Shown: one piece after another, positions 7,905 through 16,570 of the stretch | Layout of the letters: the number at the start of each line of letters is the position of its first letter | How positions within the stretch are numbered: the first letter of the stretch is position 1 | Assembly (NCBI GenBank): GCA_025057155.1 | Contig: JANWYD010000001.1 | Location: forward strand, 209,113 to 273,112 | DNA: 64,000 nt | Source of the DNA: Chloroflexaceae bacterium | GTDB taxonomy: Bacteria > Chloroflexota > Chloroflexia > Chloroflexales > Chloroflexaceae | Reading direction: 5' to 3' | The notes under the pieces: generated by a model | Told to the model about the DNA's origin: nothing | Database searches by the model: none | Seen by the model: the letters and a program-made list of their open reading frames with translations, nothing else | Position numbers and translations under genes: made by a program

Positions 7905-8048
7905 AACCTTCTTTCATCCCGACTATACGGTCGGCCCCGGAGTTGCACCGGATCGTGCGCCGCATCAGAAAGTTGCCGCGCTCGTGGGCTATACCACCGA
8001 TCGGGAATTGCCCGGCTTCATTGCCAGACTCACCCTGCCCCGAAGGTT
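7905..8048 (-). ncRNA. FMN riboswitch (RFN element)
   Basis: Read on the minus strand, the RFN consensus blocks appear in order: GGGGCAGGGTGA, AATTCCCGATCGGTGG, AGCCCACGAGC, GATCCGGTGCAACTCCGGGG and CCGACCGTATAGTCGGGATG. The closing P1 stem is AACCTTC paired with GAAGGTT. The aptamer lies in the leader of ribD-ribE-ribBH and is followed by two hairpins, so FMN binding is expected to end transcription early. The 5' edge of P1 abuts the 5-bp target duplication of a MITE-like element. Confidence 0.95.
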
Positions 8049-8050
8049 GC

Positions 8051-8188
8051 TAGTTTGTGAACTAAGTTTTCTGGCCTTTCCGCCCTCCTCCCCGCCTCCC
8101 TCCGTTGGGTGGAGGAGCCGGATGTCCTCCCCCGCGGGAGAGGGTTGGGGAGGGGGTGGGTTGAGCACAAAACCTGGTTCACAGACTA
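8051..8188. mobile_element. MITE-like element, copy B (138 bp), abutting the FMN riboswitch
   Basis: Its ends TAGTTTGTGAAC and GTTCACAGACTA are inverted repeats. It is flanked by a perfect 5-bp direct duplication GTTGC (8046-8050 and 8189-8193). The interior matches the GC-rich arms of copies A, C and D. It carries no gene. It lies between the FMN aptamer and any upstream promoter on the minus strand. Confidence 0.9.
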
Positions 8189-8354
8189 GTTGCCCTATTC
8201 AATTAAGAGGTGCTTGTCATTTCAGGATGCCGCTATGCAAACCCCATTCTAGCAAGCGCGTGAAGAAACTTGCTCTCTTCGCCTTCTTCTGACCAGTGTT
8301 GGGATAGAGTATACCATAAAGTGTCGGAACGCTGTATGCTATAATCGCCCTCTG

Positions 8355-11300
8355 ATGGTTGCCGAAGCGCCACTGCTGCTTGCCCTCTGCGCGCCCCTGC
8401 TGCTCTATCTGCCCGGTTGGGCCGTGAGCCGGCGCTTCGGCGCGCCCGCCGACCCTCTGGAGCGCCACTTCGAGCGCGTGGCCGCCAGCGCCCTCTGGAG
8501 CGGCTGGCTGGCCTTGCTCCTGGCCCAGCTTGGCCTGTTTAGTCTCTGGTTGCACCTGTCTCTGACCGTCGCCGCCAGCGCCCTCGTGGCCCGGGGCGGG
8601 CGGCGCGCGGCGCCGGCAGGCCCCGTTCCCCGCTGGCAGTTCCTGGTCTACGGCGCGGTCCTGGCGCTGACATTGCTGCTCGTCGCGCGCCCATTCGAGG
8701 TGGTGCTGGGGGTGCGCGACGCGGGGGTCTATGCCAACACCGGCTTCGCCATCGCCCGCACCGGGGCGCTGGTGCAGGCCGATCCGTTGCTCGCCGATCT
8801 GGGGCGGCGGGCCGGTGATCCTGACCCCCGGCTTGCCAATCCGGCGCGCCAGGCGATCACCAACTACACTATCGGGCAGCCGCAAGAGCGCTACATCGCC
8901 ACGCGCCTGCGGGCCGCCGGGTTCTTCGTCTATGAGGGGGAACTGTCCCGGGGCCGGGTGGTGCCCCAGGGCCTGCACCTCCTCCCCGCCTGGATCGCCC
9001 TGCTCACCGCCGCTGGCGGCCCCGCCGCGGGGCTGTTCGCCGTGGGCTTGCTGGGCTGGCTGGGGGTGTGGAGCGCAGGTATGCTCGGGCGGCGTCTGGC
9101 CGGTCCCTGGGTGGGCTGGCTGGCGATGATGTTCCTCGCCCTTAACGGAGTGCAGGTCTGGTTTGCGCGCTATTCCACCGCCGAGACGGTCGCGCAGTTT
9201 TTGATCTGGGCCGGCTTGTTCTTCTTCGCCGTGATGCACGATCCCGCCAGTGACACGGCTACCCGGCGGCGGGCTGCGGCCCTGGCAGGTCTGGCGGTAG
9301 GGCAGGTGGCCCTGGCGCGGCTGGATTTCTTTCTCCTCGGCCCGCTGCTGCTCTACCTGGTCTACATCTGGGTCAGCCGCCGCTGGGAACGCTGGCACAC
9401 TATTCTCGCCCTGGCCCTTGGCCTGATGCTCGGCCACGCCGTGCTCCACGTGCTGCTGATCGCCCGGGCCTACGTCTTCGATACCGGCCACGAACGCCTG
9501 CTGCGCGATTCGGCCCTGCTGGCCCTGGCAAGCCTGCCCTTCCTGACCCCTGAGGTGCGCGAGACGTTTCTGACCAGCCCCCGCAGCGCCCTGGCGCGCC
9601 CGCTGACTCTGCCCGGCGACCTGACTCTGGGCGCCTGGGCGCGCCTGGCGCTGGAACTGGCCCTGCTGGGCGCCGTGGGGGCCGCCCTGCTCGCCCTGCG
9701 CGCCCGTGCCGGCCTGCTGCGGCGCCTGGAGCAGACCCTGGCCCGCCGCCGCGAGCCGCTCCTGCGGGCGACCATGGTCGCGCTCCTGCTGCTGGCCGGC
9801 TACGCCTACCTGGTGCGCCCGCAGATCCTCGACGCCGACATCTTCTTCAACACCCGCGGCGGCTGGAACGACCCCCTCACTCGCGACCCGGAGCTGGTGG
9901 CCCTCGATGTGCGCGAGGGGCGCATGACCATTGACGAGGCTCGCGCCATGGCCGGCGTGGTGCTGGTGGGGGACAAGGTCTGGGAGCAGCAGCCCGACCT
10001 GGCGGCCACCGCCGAACTGCGCGCGCGCCTGGCGGAAGAACGAGGCCCCTGGCGCGGGCCGTTCAGCAACCAGACCCTCAACTGGCTGCGGCTCCAGGGC
10101 TACGTGGGCGCGCCCATCCGCCTGCCGGTGCAACTCTGGTACGAGGAGTACAACGGCATGTCCTGGTGGCAGCGGCTGACGGCCGACCCGGCAACGTTCA
10201 CCTCGCAGCCGGAGATTATCAACGAGAAGTACCGCATTCCCCTGGCGAACCTCGTGCGCGTGGGCTGGTACCTCTCACCCCTGGGCATGGTCCTGGGCTG
10301 CGTGGGCTACGCCCTGTGGTGGCGGCGCGGGCTGAGCGCAGCGGCGTGGCTCTTCCTCAGCGTCAGCCTGCTGGGCACGTTCTTCTACGTGCGGCAAACC
10401 TACGGCACCGGCGAGCAGCACTACATCTACATTCTGCGCCGCTTCGTGCCGATAACCTATCCTGCGCTCAGCCTGGGGATGGCCTACGCCCTGGTCGCTC
10501 TGGCCGCTGCCGGGATTGCACGCTGGCGTTCCACGCCCCGTGTCCTCGGGGCAGGACTGCTCGGCGCGGCGGTGGCGCTCGCGGCGCTGCAAGTGGCCTT
10601 CTTCGCGGTCACCAACCGCCCGATCTTCTTCCATACCGAGTACCGGGGAGCAGTGGCGCAACTGAGCGCCCTGGCGCGGCAGTTTCGCCCCGGCAGCGAC
10701 GTGCTGCTGCTGCGCGGCGGCGCCCCTATCCATGCCCAGTCCCGCGACATCCCCGACCTGGTGGCCACCCCGCTGCGCTTCGCCTATGACCTCGACGCCT
10801 TCGCAGTGAAGAGCGCCCGGCCGGGCAACTACGCCGCGGACCTGGCCCTCCAGGCCCGCTACTGGCGCGCCGAGGGCCGCGAGGTCTACCTGCTGCTGAG
10901 CGCCTCGGGCGGCAGCTTCGCCCTGCCCGGCTTCGACCTGGAACTGGCGGGCGCCTTCACCCTCGACCTGCCGGAGTTCGAGCAACTCACCGACCAGAAG
11001 CCGCGCAACGTCTCGCGGCTGACGCTGCCCTTTGCGATCTACCGACTCGTGCCGGGCGCGCCGGGCGCGGTCGCCACGCCCGAGCCGCCCCTCCTCCCCG
11101 ACGCCTTCGCCGCCCAGGTCACCGGCTTCTACCGCCCCGAAGCAGACCCGGTGGGCCGCGCCTATGCCTGGACCAACGGCGACGCCATCCTGCGCCTGCC
11201 GTGGCCCGCCGGAGCCGCCGCAAGCGAGGTAGGGCTGGAGCTGGGCGCTGGCGAGCGTCCAGCACACCTGGGGCCGGCGCGGGTGTGCCTGAGCGCCCTG

Positions 11301-11585
11301 CCCGAAACCAGCCAGTGGCCTGCCACGACGGGCGCGCCGGTCGAACTGGGCTGCTTCGCAGTCAATGGTGAGCCGGGCACGTACCGGGTGCGCCTCGATC
11401 CGGCGCGGCTGCCGCCCGCGCCCACCGGCGCCCTGTTGCTGCGCCTGGCCGGGCCGTCGTGGATCCCCGCCCGCGAGGACCCGCGCCAGAACGACCGCCG
11501 CGACCTGGGGGTGCAGGTGTATGGGGTGGGGGTGGAAGAAACAGACATCCTAGAAAACGGGAATGTAGGGCGATCGCTTCAGTGA
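8355..11585 (+). CDS. Large multi-pass membrane protein, GT-C glycosyltransferase-like
   Basis: A 1076-residue protein with many hydrophobic segments: roughly a dozen between residues 5 and 500 and several more between 630 and 760. It ends in a long soluble C-terminal region of about 300 residues. A loop after the third or fourth membrane segment contains GVRDAGVYANTGFA, reminiscent of the acidic first external loop of GT-C (PMT/ArnT-like) glycosyltransferases, and LARLDFFLLGPLLLYLVYI is typical of such proteins. Function is inferred, not demonstrated; a lipid-linked sugar transferase of the envelope is the best guess. A TATAAT lies about 10 bp before the ATG, so the transcript may be nearly leaderless. 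Confidence 0.65.
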   Translation: MVAEAPLLLALCAPLLLYLPGWAVSRRFGAPADPLERHFERVAASALWSGWLALLLAQLGLFSLWLHLSLTVAASALVARGGRRAAPAGPVPRWQFLVYGAVLALTLLLVARPFEVVLGVRDAGVYANTGFAIARTGALVQADPLLADLGRRAGDPDPRLANPARQAITNYTIGQPQERYIATRLRAAGFFVYEGELSRGRVVPQGLHLLPAWIALLTAAGGPAAGLFAVGLLGWLGVWSAGMLGRRLAGPWVGWLAMMFLALNGVQVWFARYSTAETVAQFLIWAGLFFFAVMHDPASDTATRRRAAALAGLAVGQVALARLDFFLLGPLLLYLVYIWVSRRWERWHTILALALGLMLGHAVLHVLLIARAYVFDTGHERLLRDSALLALASLPFLTPEVRETFLTSPRSALARPLTLPGDLTLGAWARLALELALLGAVGAALLALRARAGLLRRLEQTLARRREPLLRATMVALLLLAGYAYLVRPQILDADIFFNTRGGWNDPLTRDPELVALDVREGRMTIDEARAMAGVVLVGDKVWEQQPDLAATAELRARLAEERGPWRGPFSNQTLNWLRLQGYVGAPIRLPVQLWYEEYNGMSWWQRLTADPATFTSQPEIINEKYRIPLANLVRVGWYLSPLGMVLGCVGYALWWRRGLSAAAWLFLSVSLLGTFFYVRQTYGTGEQHYIYILRRFVPITYPALSLGMAYALVALAAAGIARWRSTPRVLGAGLLGAAVALAALQVAFFAVTNRPIFFHTEYRGAVAQLSALARQFRPGSDVLLLRGGAPIHAQSRDIPDLVATPLRFAYDLDAFAVKSARPGNYAADLALQARYWRAEGREVYLLLSASGGSFALPGFDLELAGAFTLDLPEFEQLTDQKPRNVSRLTLPFAIYRLVPGAPGAVATPEPPLLPDAFAAQVTGFYRPEADPVGRAYAWTNGDAILRLPWPAGAAASEVGLELGAGERPAHLGPARVCLSALPETSQWPATTGAPVELGCFAVNGEPGTYRVRLDPARLPPAPTGALLLRLAGPSWIPAREDPRQNDRRDLGVQVYGVGVEETDILENGNVGRSLQ

Positions 11586-11924
11586 ATATGCCAGAGGCAT
11601 GTTAGAGTCATTACAGGTTCATCCGGGATTGCAGTAGGGGGAGAATGCCCCTGGTTAATGAAACCCTCGCAAGAGAGAAGTGGTATAATCTCCCAATCTT
11701 CTTCCTCGGATGTTAGGCGTTGGAAGCTATAGGGTAACCCGAACAAGCAAGCCGCCACGAACTTCACGTCAGAGCGAAGTGGTACGTTATTGTCGTATCG
11801 CACAGTGCGAACCGAGTCATTGTGCCAGATCTGCAATATCGCACCCACGATCGGCAAAAGTTTGGCTCCTCAATAACCCTTATGCTTCGACGTTTCTGAA
11901 AGTATAACCAAAACGGGGTTCAAA
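11586..11924. other. Gap upstream of the restriction-modification genes
   Basis: No convincing gene is present; two short overlapping frames (minus 11579-11857, plus 11710-11907) have no recognisable features. Base composition shifts from GC-rich to AT-rich here, so this probably contains the left border of the acquired restriction-modification segment. A TATAAC at 11903-11908 could be the -10 for the methyltransferase gene, but no good -35 was found. Confidence 0.4.
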
Positions 11925-13358
11925 ATGGCACCGCATCCCTTCAACAACTCAAATGCTTCGTTAATCGCTCGTTTTGTGGATCTTGATGATATAGAACTTC
12001 TTGATAAAGAGTTATCTCAGCGTTTTAAGGAGAGATTTGTCGTTCAAGCCCCGTTTTCTCGTCTTCTGGTTAGTTTTCAGGCTAATAAATCCAGGCCCGT
12101 CTACCGCTGGTATAAGTACAAGGAGGCGTTTTCGGCCTCGCTAGTCGAACATTTCTTTAATAGGTACAAAATAACCGCAGGAAAAATACTTGACCCATTT
12201 GCTGGAAGTGGAACCACGCTTCTGGCGGCAAGCGCAATCGGTATTGATGCGGATGGTATCGAGCTGTTGCCTGTTGGTCGTGAAATAGTTGCTGTTAAAC
12301 AAATATTATATACAGAGTTTACACACGAGGATTTTGAACGATTGAGTCAATGGTCAGAACAAAAGCCCTGGCAGAAATCTGAAGTGTGTGTTCCTTTGCC
12401 TGAGTTGCGTATTACCAAAGGAGCTTATCCTGAGGAAACGAAACAGGCTATTGAAAAATATATGGGTCTGATTCAGCAGGAGAATAGCAAGGTCCAGGCC
12501 GTATTGCGTTTTGTTTTACTATGCGTCGTGGAGTCTATTAGTTTCACCCGCAAGGACGGGCAGTATTTGCGTTGGGATGTTCGTTCGGGACGAAAACAAG
12601 GCAAAAAAATTTTTAACAAAGGTGATATACCGAGTTTTGATGAGGCTATTTGCGACAAGATTAACGAAATATTAGTTGATGTGTCTCCAAATCATCAGGC
12701 GACTTTGTTTCCCGCTGAAAAACCCCATGGTCGGATTCGTTTGTATAATGGATCATGCCTGGAGATTCTTCCCCAATTGCCCGATTGTGAATACGACGCA
12801 ATTATAACTTCACCGCCATACTGCAACCGCTATGACTATACACGCACATACGCATTGGAACTTGCGCTTTTGGGCGTAACTGCCGCCGAGTTGTCAAGGC
12901 TTCGTCAGGAGATGCTAAGTTGCACTGTAGAAAATCGCGCGAAAGATCTGCTGAATATTAACCCGAAATGGACGAAAGCTCTCTCCGCTGCTGATGAGCA
13001 ACAACTGCTTCAATCTATTCTAACGTATCTGGACCGACAAAAAGCGCAGGGCGCCCTTAACAACAATGGCATTCCTGGAATGATCCGAGGCTACTTCTAT
13101 GAAATGGCATGCGTTATCGCCGAGTGTGCGCGTGTCTTAAAACCTGGCTCGCCGTTATTCATGGTTAATGATAATGTGCGATACGCAGGCGCCAGTATTT
13201 CCGTAGATATGATTCTGTCAGATATCGCGGAAAGATTAGGGTTCTACGTTGAAAATATTTTTGTCTTGCCAGATGGCAAAGGCAACAGCAGCCAGCAGAT
13301 GGGTGAATATGGAAGGGAGAAGTTGCGTAAGTGCATTTACGTTTGGAGAAAACAGTGA
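11925..13358 (+). CDS. DNA methyltransferase of an AvaI/BsoBI-type R-M system
   Basis: A 477-residue DNA methyltransferase. The SAM-binding motif DPFAGSGTT is at residues 90-98 and the catalytic TSPPYC is at about 295-300. The SPPY form points to amino methylation, most likely N4-cytosine. Motif I precedes motif IV by about 200 residues, leaving room for a target-recognition region between them. The partner endonuclease strongly resembles BsoBI/AvaI, so the predicted target is CYCGRG. Length agrees with what is known for M.AvaI (about 480). The gene is clearly more AT-rich than its neighbours, which indicates horizontal transfer. Its TGA overlaps the ATG of the endonuclease gene. Confidence 0.9.
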   Translation: MAPHPFNNSNASLIARFVDLDDIELLDKELSQRFKERFVVQAPFSRLLVSFQANKSRPVYRWYKYKEAFSASLVEHFFNRYKITAGKILDPFAGSGTTLLAASAIGIDADGIELLPVGREIVAVKQILYTEFTHEDFERLSQWSEQKPWQKSEVCVPLPELRITKGAYPEETKQAIEKYMGLIQQENSKVQAVLRFVLLCVVESISFTRKDGQYLRWDVRSGRKQGKKIFNKGDIPSFDEAICDKINEILVDVSPNHQATLFPAEKPHGRIRLYNGSCLEILPQLPDCEYDAIITSPPYCNRYDYTRTYALELALLGVTAAELSRLRQEMLSCTVENRAKDLLNINPKWTKALSAADEQQLLQSILTYLDRQKAQGALNNNGIPGMIRGYFYEMACVIAECARVLKPGSPLFMVNDNVRYAGASISVDMILSDIAERLGFYVENIFVLPDGKGNSSQQMGEYGREKLRKCIYVWRKQ

Positions 13359-14314
13359 TGTCTTTGCCTCCATATCGAAGCCATCTGAGCTCAAGTAGCG
13401 ATCTCGTCACGACCTATGAAGATACGCGCGCAGGATTTGTTGCTCTCGCGCTCGAAAAGAACCGTCGTGCTACACCATATGTAGCTGAGGCTCGGGCTCT
13501 TCAATCTGCCGCATCAAAAGCTAAACGACCGTCTGATTTACTAACCATTAAGGGCATCGAGTCGGGCCTGCTCACTGCAGCGGGATTATCTGACAAAGCT
13601 CAAGTTCATCTACTTCAGACAGACAAAGACGAAGCTATCAATAATTTGATAAAGAACTTCCTTGAGCCAGCGGGTGCTAAGTTTGTTGAAGAGCTTGTAT
13701 TCAGATTCTTGCTAACACGTGGAGATGCACTGGGTGGTTCGATGCGCAACATAGGTGGTGTGCTGGCAGAGCGAAAAGTCTCCAGATCTATAATTTCTAC
13801 CCTGAGAATAGCCGGTGTAGCGTACAAGTGGCAGGATGCTAAGACCAGACAATGGCTCGATATGAAAGATGACGACCCGGACGTCGAACTGTCCTTACGA
13901 GGGTTGAGTTGGCAAATAAAAGGCAAGCCACGAACACTGATTTATAATCTGACCGTTCCTCTAGTTAAAAATAATGTGGATATATGTTTGTTTGATCTGA
14001 ACCCCGCTGATTTGCACAAAGAAACTTGCAACTCAGCTAAATCGTACATTGCTCTTGGTGAACTTAAGGGAGGCATTGATCCGGCAGGAGCGGATGAGCA
14101 TTGGAAAACTGCGCGAACTGCTCTTGAGCGTATACGTGTAGCTTTTGCTAAACAAGGTCATACTCCTTACACCTTTTTTATAGGTGCGGCAATCGAGAAG
14201 AAAATGGCTGCTGAAATATGGGAGCAATTGAGTGCGGGACAGCTTGCTAACGCTGCTAACTTGAATCACCCCGATCAGGTCGCATCAATTTCGCGCTGGT
14301 TGTGTATGCTCTAA
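13358..14314 (+). CDS. Type II restriction endonuclease, AvaI/BsoBI family
   Basis: A 318-residue endonuclease matching the BsoBI/AvaI family in length and along its whole sequence (for example [20 protein letters not shown] and [15 protein letters not shown]). Active-site residues fit the PD-(D/E)xK fold: D208 (VDICLF), E235 and K237 (GELKGG), and H248 (DEHWK). These sit four or five positions from the BsoBI residues D212, E240, K242 and H253. The predicted target is CYCGRG. The start is taken at the ATG that overlaps the methyltransferase stop (TGATG), which gives translational coupling and the family N-terminus; an in-frame ATG 27 bp earlier is inside the methyltransferase gene. It is AT-rich like its partner. 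All catalytic residues are intact. Confidence 0.93.
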   Translation: MSLPPYRSHLSSSSDLVTTYEDTRAGFVALALEKNRRATPYVAEARALQSAASKAKRPSDLLTIKGIESGLLTAAGLSDKAQVHLLQTDKDEAINNLIKNFLEPAGAKFVEELVFRFLLTRGDALGGSMRNIGGVLAERKVSRSIISTLRIAGVAYKWQDAKTRQWLDMKDDDPDVELSLRGLSWQIKGKPRTLIYNLTVPLVKNNVDICLFDLNPADLHKETCNSAKSYIALGELKGGIDPAGADEHWKTARTALERIRVAFAKQGHTPYTFFIGAAIEKKMAAEIWEQLSAGQLANAANLNHPDQVASISRWLCML

Positions 14315-14458
14315 ATAGTGACCACACGGCGATTGAAACAATACGCCGGCGCCCGGCGACGATGGTTGTGCTGGTGTGCGTCAGCGTTCCAGCCGAGATT
14401 AGCCAGCAGTTGGGTCGTGAGTTAAGGATCTCCTACATCCATCATCGAAGGAGCCTGT

Positions 14459-15274
14459 ATGAACGCGAGGGTCGCCGCCCCTCAGCTCTCCGGTCGTCTG
14501 CTTGCCTATTTCGCGCTGGCCTATGCCCTCTCCTGGTCCATCGGCATCGCCCTGGCCCTGGCCGCCCACGGACTGATCGCGCCCATCCTTCCCCGATGGT
14601 TTCACTATCTCATCGCCTATGGCCCCCTGCTCGCCGCCGTCATCGTGACCGGGGCGACCGAGGGGCGACGGGGATTGCAGGAGCTATGGGCGCGCGTCGC
14701 CAGGTGGCGCGTCGAGCCGATCTGGTGGCTTGTCGCCCTATCCCCGCTTTTGATCGGGCTGGCAGTCATCCTGTCCGTCGATCTCCTGACTGACAACCCC
14801 ATTACGCTCGCGCAGCTCGGCGAGGTGCATTTTCTTCCTCCCCTGGGCATCGGCGCGCTGCTGCTGTGGATCTTTACCTTCGGAATCGGTGAAGAGGCAG
14901 GCTGGCGCGGGTATGCCCTGCCGCGCTTGCAGAAGGCCCACAACGCGCTGAATGCCACGATCATCCTGACGATCTTCTGGGCATTCTGGCACCTGCCGCA
15001 GTTCTTCTATCTCTTTGACCCGGCCATCGCCCCGGGATGGGCGCTGGGGTTGTTCGCCGGGGCGCTCGTGTTTACCTGGCTATTTAACAGCACCGGCGGC
15101 AGTGTGCTCGTTGTGGCGCTCGCGCACGGCTGTTTCAATTTCATTTCGGCCTCGAACGCCGGCAACGGCGTGCTTGCCGCCGTCATCAGCACCGTGGTGA
15201 TGGTGTGGGCGGTGGTAGTGGTGTTCCTGTACAAACCGAAGCATCTGTCACGCCGCGCCAGGGTCACAGTTTGA
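14459..15274 (+). CDS. CPBP family intramembrane glutamic endopeptidase
   Basis: A 271-residue membrane protein with about seven or eight hydrophobic segments and the three signature motifs of CPBP (Rce1/Abi-type) proteases. These are EEAGWRG with its paired glutamates and arginine (near residue 142), the FWHLP histidine motif (near 178) and AHGCFNF (near 224). These proteases cut substrates inside the membrane; bacterial targets are mostly unknown. A GAAGGAG lies six bases before the ATG. It is GC-rich again, so it marks the far side of the AT-rich restriction-modification segment. Confidence 0.9.
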   Translation: MNARVAAPQLSGRLLAYFALAYALSWSIGIALALAAHGLIAPILPRWFHYLIAYGPLLAAVIVTGATEGRRGLQELWARVARWRVEPIWWLVALSPLLIGLAVILSVDLLTDNPITLAQLGEVHFLPPLGIGALLLWIFTFGIGEEAGWRGYALPRLQKAHNALNATIILTIFWAFWHLPQFFYLFDPAIAPGWALGLFAGALVFTWLFNSTGGSVLVVALAHGCFNFISASNAGNGVLAAVISTVVMVWAVVVVFLYKPKHLSRRARVTV

Positions 15275-15305
15275 CTGCACGCATGGGACTACCGAAACCC
15301 GACCT

Positions 15306-15369
15306 TCACCTCCACACCTCCACACCTCTACACCTCCACACCTCCACACCTCCACACCTCCACACCTCA
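15306..15369. repeat. Octamer tandem array (CACCTCCA) between convergent genes
   Basis: There are about eight tandem copies of CACCTCCA, one of them CACCTCTA. The array runs up to and includes the stop codon of minus-strand phaC and begins about 30 bp after the stop of the CPBP gene. Similar arrays occupy the other tail-to-tail gaps at 28848 and 43190. Confidence 0.92.
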
Positions 15370-16455
15370 CGCCCGGGCCTTGAGCCAGTTGGCAATTGTT
15401 GGCGCCAGATCGCGCTGGGCCTTGCCGCTGACGTACATGCCGATATGTCCGACGGGGAAGGCGCACAGAGTGTAGTCGGACGTGCCCACGTGCTCGCCAA
15501 GGGCGATGGTCGAGGGCGGCGGCACCAGGTGGTCCTGCTCGGCGTAGATGTTCAGCACCGGCATGGTCAGCCGGCGCAGGTCAATGCGGCGCCCGCCGAT
15601 TTCGGCTTCGCCGCGGACCAGCTTGTTTTCGTGGAAGAAGTCCTTCACGAACTGCCGAAACGCTTCGCCCGCCAGGTCCGGGCTATCGAAGATCCACTTC
15701 TCCATGCGCAGAAAGTTGAGCAGCTTCTGCTCGTCATCCATCACTTCGAGGGCGTCCAGGTACTTCTGGAAGTTAAGCTGGAGCGGCTTAAGCATCACGA
15801 AGCCGAAGTTCATCAACTCGCCGGGGATGTTGCCGGTGGCCTCGACCAGTTGATCCACGTCGAGGCCCAGCCCCCACAGGTTCAGCAGCCCGCTGCGTCC
15901 CTCCTGGGTGGCGTGGAAGTCAATCGGCGCGACCATGACCGTCAGGTTCTTCACCTTCTCGGGGTAGAGCGCAGCGTAGCAGACCGAGAAGGTGCCCCCC
16001 TGGCAGATGCCGAGCAGATTGATCTTCTCCAGGCCGTGGCGCTCGCGCACCACGTCTACACAGGTGTCGAGGTAGCCAGCGATGTAGTCTTCGAGGGTCA
16101 GGTAGCGGTCGGCCCGCGAGGGGTAGCCCCAGTCAATCAGGTACACGTCCATGCCCTGGGCCAGCAGATTGCGCACCAGGGAGCGGTCGGGTTGCAGGTC
16201 GGCGACGGCGGGGCGGTTGACCAGGGCGTACACGATCAGGATGGGGATGGGAAACGGCTGCTCGACCACAGGGACGTAGCGGTAGAGCACCAGCTTATCC
16301 TCGCGGTAGACCGGCTCTTTCGGCGTTGTACCCACCTGGATGTCCTCGTGGCGCATGCGGCTCAGGGTACGCATGCCCTCCACGAACTTACGATGCATCT
16401 CGGTCAGTTCGTGGAGCGTCTCAACCGGGTTCAGTTGAACGGGGGCCTGGGTCAT
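15367..16455 (-). CDS. phaC: Class III poly(3-hydroxyalkanoate) synthase subunit PhaC
   Basis: A 362-residue alpha/beta-hydrolase that polymerises (R)-3-hydroxyacyl-CoA into PHA granules together with PhaE. The nucleophile is C151 in the lipase-like box GICQGG; the acid is D308 (EQDHLVP) and the base is H337 (GHIGM). The length of about 360 is that of class III synthases and far shorter than class I or II. AGGAG lies seven bases before the ATG. It is encoded 115 bp downstream of phaE on the same strand. It would give this organism carbon and energy storage. Confidence 0.95.
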   Translation of the reverse strand: MTQAPVQLNPVETLHELTEMHRKFVEGMRTLSRMRHEDIQVGTTPKEPVYREDKLVLYRYVPVVEQPFPIPILIVYALVNRPAVADLQPDRSLVRNLLAQGMDVYLIDWGYPSRADRYLTLEDYIAGYLDTCVDVVRERHGLEKINLLGICQGGTFSVCYAALYPEKVKNLTVMVAPIDFHATQEGRSGLLNLWGLGLDVDQLVEATGNIPGELMNFGFVMLKPLQLNFQKYLDALEVMDDEQKLLNFLRMEKWIFDSPDLAGEAFRQFVKDFFHENKLVRGEAEIGGRRIDLRRLTMPVLNIYAEQDHLVPPPSTIALGEHVGTSDYTLCAFPVGHIGMYVSGKAQRDLAPTIANWLKARA

Positions 16456-16533
16456 TGCAGTTCTCCTGGATATAACTGCGGGGGAAGCGGGTTCGCCAGG
16501 GCGCTGCCCGATGCAATGGCGAAACTTTGCCGG

Positions 16534-16550
16534 GCAACCTTGAAGGTTGC
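16534..16550. repeat. Short palindrome GCAACCT-TGA-AGGTTGC
   Basis: A 7-bp stem with a 3-base loop lies 20 bp past the phaE stop codon. The same CAACCT/AGGTTG palindrome recurs at 17718, 24610 and 53716, mostly just beyond gene ends, suggesting a dispersed terminator-like repeat. Confidence 0.6.
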
Positions 16551-16570
16551 TCTACAGGCACGCCCGCCGC

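Noticed and set aside
8217-10133. A 638-codon open frame on the minus strand
   Set aside because: It is antisense to the 1076-residue membrane protein, runs through the gap with the promoter, and its product is a Q-, G- and H-rich composition typical of reverse-frame reading of GC-rich genes.
10275-11267. Minus-strand frame of 330 codons
   Set aside because: It is antisense to the large membrane protein and has shadow composition with no motif.
11579-11857. Minus-strand 92-codon frame upstream of the R-M genes as a possible control (C) protein
   Set aside because: It shows no helix-turn-helix, no ribosome binding site, and no similarity to C proteins.
11925-15274. Idea that the CPBP protease gene belongs to the same defence island as the R-M pair
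   Set aside because: The CPBP gene is GC-rich like the chromosome, is separated by about 145 bp with its own ribosome binding site, and CPBP proteases are common housekeeping genes.
15306-15369. Tandem CACCTCCA repeats considered as a CRISPR-like array
   Set aside because: The units are contiguous octamers with no spacers, and there are no cas genes.
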